A DNA stretch of 58,743 nt from Parabacteroides sp. (GTDB taxonomy: Bacteria > Bacteroidota > Bacteroidia > Bacteroidales > Tannerellaceae): assembly GCA_017481945.1 (NCBI GenBank), contig JAFUOJ010000018.1, positions 1 to 58,743 of the forward strand, read 5' to 3'. The notes under the pieces were generated by a model that saw only the letters and a program-made list of their open reading frames with translations, was not told the DNA's origin and made no database searches. The position numbers were made by a program, and so were the translations under genes. Below are positions 55,294 to 58,743 of this stretch, one piece after another (within the stretch, counting starts at the first letter, position 1; each line of letters opens with the position of its first letter).

Positions 55294-56667
55294 ATGAAAT
55301 TCGTTGATAGAATAGATGAAGCAGCACGACTGAAAGATGCTCTTGCGAGAGAGAAATCCTCGTTAGTCGTGATGTACGGTCGCAGACGGCTGGGTAAGTC
55401 AACGCTCATTAAAAGGGTGTTGTCAGAAAATGATGTTTACTTCCTTGCTGACCGTTCTGAAGGGCAACATCAGAGAGTATTGCTAGCAAAAGTAATAGCA
55501 CAAGTGTTCCCGGATTTCGACAAACTGACATATCCGGATTGGGAATCTATGTTTCGCGCGGTCAATTATCGAACAGACAAGCGTTTTACTTTATGTTTGG
55601 ATGAGTTTCCGTATCTTGTAGAGCAATCTTCTGAACTGCCGTCTGTGCTGCAAAAACTGGTTGATGAAAAGCAGTTGAAGTATAATCTTGTGCTTTGCGG
55701 TTCGTCACAAAATATGATGTATGGATTGTTTCTTGATTCTACTGCACCTCTCTATGGTCGTGCTGATGAGATCATGAAACTTGCACCGATACGTTTGCCA
55801 TATATTCAAGAGGCTTTGAGCCTTGATGCGATGAATGCCATTGAAGAATATGCTGTTTGGGGAGGTGTGCCGCGTTATTGGGAACTAAGGGAAAACCAAA
55901 ATTCACTTAATGATGCTTTGTGGCACAATATCCTTTCTGTAAATGGGACTCTTTACGAAGAACCGATAAAATTGTTTCAGGACGATGTAAAGGATATTGT
56001 TAAGACTTCGACGATAATGTCTTATATCGGTACTGGCGCAAATCGGCTTTCTGAGATTGCCGCAAGATGCAATGAGCCTGCAACCAACCTGTCGCGTCCA
56101 TTGAAGAAACTTATTGATCTCGGATTTTTGGAGAAAGATGTTCCGTTTGGGATTGATGAAAAGAATGCGAAAAAGAGTCTTTACAAGATAGCCGATCCGT
56201 TTATGGCGTTCTACTATCAGTTTGTTGTTCCTAATCGTTCGTTCATTGAACTTGGTCGTCGTTTACCCATAGAACAGGCTCTGACTGCTCATTTCTCTGA
56301 GTATGTGAGTATGCAGTGGGAAAAACTGTGTCGGGATGCTGTCACAGGAAATCTTGTTAATGGAGTAGTTTATGGAAAAGCAAAACGTTGGTGGGGCTCT
56401 GTTCTCAATGAGGATAAGAAGCCGGAACAGGTCGAGTTCGATGTAATGGCTGAATCGCTTGATAAAAAGTCTCTGTTGGTCGGAGAATGCAAATGGACAA
56501 CAGGAGAGAATGACAAACAGCTAACTGCTGCACTTCTCCGCAAAGCTAATCTGCTGCCGTTTGCTAAGAACTACACCATCGTTCCGGTGCTGTTCCTTAA
56601 GAACGCTCCGAAAGATGATGCTGGGAATGCAATGTTGCCGGAAGATGTTGTTGAGTTAATGAAATAA
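55294..56667 (+). CDS. DUF234/AAA ATPase with PD-(D/E)XK nuclease-like domain
   Basis: This 457-residue protein starts with an AAA/STAND-like ATPase domain, with Walker A GRRRLGKST (residues 29-37) and a Walker B at FTLCLDEFPYL. A winged-helix segment follows (GANRLSEIAARCNEPATNLS, then RPLKKLIDLGFLEK). The C-terminal DUF234 region has the restriction-nuclease-like triad Asp383 (EFDVM) ... Glu398-Cys-Lys400 (GECKW). This architecture is found in many bacteria and archaea. Function is not settled; roles in mobile elements or defence have been suggested. It has its own near-ideal promoter, and a type I modification gene begins 36 bases after its stop. Confidence 0.85.
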   Translation: MKFVDRIDEAARLKDALAREKSSLVVMYGRRRLGKSTLIKRVLSENDVYFLADRSEGQHQRVLLAKVIAQVFPDFDKLTYPDWESMFRAVNYRTDKRFTLCLDEFPYLVEQSSELPSVLQKLVDEKQLKYNLVLCGSSQNMMYGLFLDSTAPLYGRADEIMKLAPIRLPYIQEALSLDAMNAIEEYAVWGGVPRYWELRENQNSLNDALWHNILSVNGTLYEEPIKLFQDDVKDIVKTSTIMSYIGTGANRLSEIAARCNEPATNLSRPLKKLIDLGFLEKDVPFGIDEKNAKKSLYKIADPFMAFYYQFVVPNRSFIELGRRLPIEQALTAHFSEYVSMQWEKLCRDAVTGNLVNGVVYGKAKRWWGSVLNEDKKPEQVEFDVMAESLDKKSLLVGECKWTTGENDKQLTAALLRKANLLPFAKNYTIVPVLFLKNAPKDDAGNAMLPEDVVELMK

Positions 56668-56703
56668 AGGAATCTCAAATCCACTATTTGACAGAGTTAT
56701 TAG

Positions 56704-58194
56704 ATGGCAAAAAAAACAATAAATAAAGAACTTACAGGTGCACAGGACTTATATAATTTTTTGTTTGAGGCCTGTAATATAATACGCGGTCCTGTAAGCC
56801 AAGATAATTTTAAGGATTATATCACGCCTTTGCTTTATTACAAGCGGATATCTGATGTCTATGATGAAGAAACAGAAGAAGCTTTAATATCAAGTGGTGG
56901 TGATAAGGAGTATGCATCTCTGCCAGAGCAACATCGTTTTGTTATTCCTGATGGTTGTCATTGGCAAGAAGTCCGAGAGCGTACAGAAAATTTTGGAGCT
57001 GCCATAGTCGGTGCTATGAGGCAGATAGAGATAGCAAACCCAGATACATTGTATGGGGTGCTATCTATGTTTTCATCTCAGAAATGGACTAACAAAGCAA
57101 TTCTCAATGATAGCAAGATTCGTGACCTGATAGAACATCTATCAAAACGAAAACTTGGTAATAAGGATTACCCTGCGGACTTAATGGGTGATGCTTATGA
57201 AATATTATTGAAGAAGTTTGCCGATGATAGTAAGGCTCAAGCTGGAGAGTTTTATACTCCTCGTTCTGTTGTGAGATTATTAGTGCATATTCTCGATCCG
57301 CAACCGGGGGAAACTGTATATGATCCTGCTTGTGGTAGTGGAGGAATGCTTATCGAAGCTATACGATATATGCACGATGATTCTCTTTGCTGTGGAAGTA
57401 TATTCGGACAAGAGAAGAATGTCGTGAATGCGGCCATTGCTAAAATGAATCTATTCCTTCATGGTGCATCTGATTTTAATGTAATGCAAGGCGACACATT
57501 GAGGGACCCAAAAATTCTTCAAGGTGGTAATATCGCCAAATTCGATTGTGTTATAGCAAATCCTCCATTTTCTCTTGAAAATTGGGGAGCAACAGAATGG
57601 AGTTCAGATAAATATAAGCGCAATATATACGGTACACCGAGTGATAGTTGTGGCGATTATGCATGGATTCAGCACATGATATGTTCTATGGTTTCAGGGC
57701 AAGGTCGTATGGCTGTTGTAATGCCACAAGGAATTTTGTTCCGAAATCAAGAAACTGAAATACGAAAGCAGTTAGTCGAAAGTGATTTGATTGAAGCTGT
57801 TGTGACTTTAGGAGATAAATTGTTTTATGGTACTGGACTTTCACCGTGCTTTTTGATAATACGAAGAATGAAACCGGCTCATCATTCCGGACGGATTTTG
57901 ATGATAGATGGTTCCAAAATTCTAACTCAAAAGAGAGCGCAGAATATTTTAGAAGAGAATGATATAGATAGGTTATATTCACTTTATCAAAATTACTCCG
58001 ATGAAGAGGACTATTCTCGAATCGTTACATTGCAGGAGATAAGAGATAAAGAGTATAATCTTTCGCCCAATCGCTATGTGGTTTACCACAAGGAGGAAAT
58101 TCGTCCTTATGCGGAAGTGTTGGCTGAGTTCAAGCACGCATATGAAGAGGTAAAGCGGTTGGAGGAAGAATTTTCATTACTCATTAACGCATAA
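56704..58194 (+). CDS. hsdM: Type I restriction-modification M subunit (HsdM)
   Basis: This 496-residue N6-adenine methyltransferase subunit of a type I system has the N-terminal HsdM helical domain (about 10-155, with FKDYITPLLYYKRISDVYDE), the AdoMet motif YDPACGSGGML (residues 206-216) and the catalytic NPPF (residues 286-289). The length is typical. A second hsdM starts 5 bases after its stop, which is unusual, since a specificity gene (hsdS) is expected next. It is 36 bases after the ATPase gene, so the two may be co-transcribed. Confidence 0.94.
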   Translation: MAKKTINKELTGAQDLYNFLFEACNIIRGPVSQDNFKDYITPLLYYKRISDVYDEETEEALISSGGDKEYASLPEQHRFVIPDGCHWQEVRERTENFGAAIVGAMRQIEIANPDTLYGVLSMFSSQKWTNKAILNDSKIRDLIEHLSKRKLGNKDYPADLMGDAYEILLKKFADDSKAQAGEFYTPRSVVRLLVHILDPQPGETVYDPACGSGGMLIEAIRYMHDDSLCCGSIFGQEKNVVNAAIAKMNLFLHGASDFNVMQGDTLRDPKILQGGNIAKFDCVIANPPFSLENWGATEWSSDKYKRNIYGTPSDSCGDYAWIQHMICSMVSGQGRMAVVMPQGILFRNQETEIRKQLVESDLIEAVVTLGDKLFYGTGLSPCFLIIRRMKPAHHSGRILMIDGSKILTQKRAQNILEENDIDRLYSLYQNYSDEEDYSRIVTLQEIRDKEYNLSPNRYVVYHKEEIRPYAEVLAEFKHAYEEVKRLEEEFSLLINA

Positions 58195-58199
58195 TCAAT

Positions 58200-58743
58200 A
58201 TGGCAGAAAAAGTAAAACAATATCGTCATCCGGACGACCCTATTACGCTCGATGAACTTAAAGGTTTTCTTTGGGCAGCTGCCACTCATTTGCGTGGCCA
58301 GATTGATGCGGCTGGATATAAAGAGTATATTTTCCCTTTGCTTTTTTTCAAACGCATTTCCGATGTTTATGATGAACAGTTTGAAGGTTTTGTGTGTGAA
58401 GGAGGAGTTGAGTATGCAGGTATGCAAGTAGAAGATCTCCCCATCCGTATTCCTGATGGTGCGCACTGGAGAGATGTTCGTGAGGTGACGGAAAATGTTG
58501 GTAATAAATTAGTCGAAGCATTTATTGCCATTGAGCAAGCCAATCCTGCTAAGGAAATGGATGGTAGAAAAATCGGAGGATTAGAAGGTATTTTCGGACC
58601 TAAGGATGGCTGGACCAATAAGGCGAAGATGCCTGATAATATCATTACTTCGTTGATTGAGGATTTTTCTAAATATACGTTGAGCCTAAAGGCTTGTCCT
58701 GCCGATGAGATGGGGCAGGCATACGAATACCTTGTTGGAAAGT
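58200..58743 (+). CDS. Second HsdM, N-terminal part; runs off the window
   Basis: The visible 181 codons encode the N-terminal HsdM domain, with LKGFLWAAATHLRGQIDAAG, IFPLLFFKRISDVYDEQFEG and DGAHWRDVREVTENV. It is clearly related to, but not a copy of, the HsdM just upstream. The start is ATG 58200. The methyltransferase domain lies beyond the right edge. Two adjacent, diverged M subunits suggest two overlapping systems or a two-M arrangement. Confidence 0.88.
   Translation, partial: MAEKVKQYRHPDDPITLDELKGFLWAAATHLRGQIDAAGYKEYIFPLLFFKRISDVYDEQFEGFVCEGGVEYAGMQVEDLPIRIPDGAHWRDVREVTENVGNKLVEAFIAIEQANPAKEMDGRKIGGLEGIFGPKDGWTNKAKMPDNIITSLIEDFSKYTLSLKACPADEMGQAYEYLVGK

Noticed and set aside
53193-58743. 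Complete integrated element (prophage or conjugative transposon)
   Set aside because: No integrase, portal, relaxase or attachment-site pair is visible. The region may continue to the right, so a larger island cannot be excluded.

Overview
This looks like chromosomal DNA of a gut-type Bacteroidales bacterium, probably the Parabacteroides/Tannerellaceae or Bacteroides side. That is an inference from gene content and was not checked by any search. Supporting signs are a SusC/SusD pair at the left edge, the Bacteroidales -7 promoter box TAnnTTTG in front of many genes, a V-type ATPase operon of the Bacteroidales form (E-DUF2764-A-B-D-I-K), DUF5723 and DUF4861 proteins, a men cluster for menaquinone, and several exported peptidases. 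No rRNA, tRNA, insertion sequence or CRISPR array was found.

Layout. 0-11 kb: SusC/SusD, an M3 peptidase lipoprotein and a large GH2 enzyme, all on +. 11-20 kb: DUF5723 and DUF4861 genes (-), phoH (+), a decayed six-bladed propeller lipoprotein, a CocE/NonD hydrolase (-), an intact propeller lipoprotein (+) and TspO (-). 20-28 kb: the seven-gene V-type ATPase operon (+). 28-32.6 kb: a DPP IV-type peptidase, a shortened propeller lipoprotein and a Gfo/Idh oxidoreductase. 32.7-46.3 kb: one long minus-strand cluster, mfd - acyl-CoA synthetase - menD - menB - menC - menE - two transglutaminase-fold proteins. 46.5-53.1 kb: a broken secreted protein gene, an M28 peptidase and a dolichyl-phosphate-mannose-synthase-like glycosyltransferase (+), then rpiB, transketolase and a short-chain dehydrogenase (-). 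53.2-58.7 kb: an accessory-looking region with an AraC-like HTH protein, about 1 kb of repeat-rich non-coding DNA, a frameshifted XRE regulator, a DUF234-type ATPase with its own near-ideal promoter, and two adjacent hsdM genes; the second runs off the window.

How the genes work together. The SusCD pair, the exported peptidases (M3, S9, M28, CocE/S15-like) and the GH2 enzyme suggest a cell that takes up and breaks down peptides and glycans at its envelope. The men genes build menaquinone for anaerobic respiration. The V-type ATPase carries the K-subunit residues that bind sodium in Enterococcus NtpK, so it may be sodium-coupled.

The most unusual signal lies between genes. Six separate intergenic gaps hold short tandem arrays whose units carry a dyad (palindromic core): 23-bp period at 7440-7568, 42-bp at 18030-18407, 41-bp at 30441-30660, 22-bp at 47017-47098, 42-bp at 53850-54002, and 33-bp at 54609-54736. 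The core sequences differ completely between arrays, but the design recurs: near-exact spacing, most often close to two or four turns of DNA, conserved palindromic cores, and flanks that sometimes occur inverted in a neighbouring unit. I know of no named family that fits, and this is the best candidate for something undescribed here.
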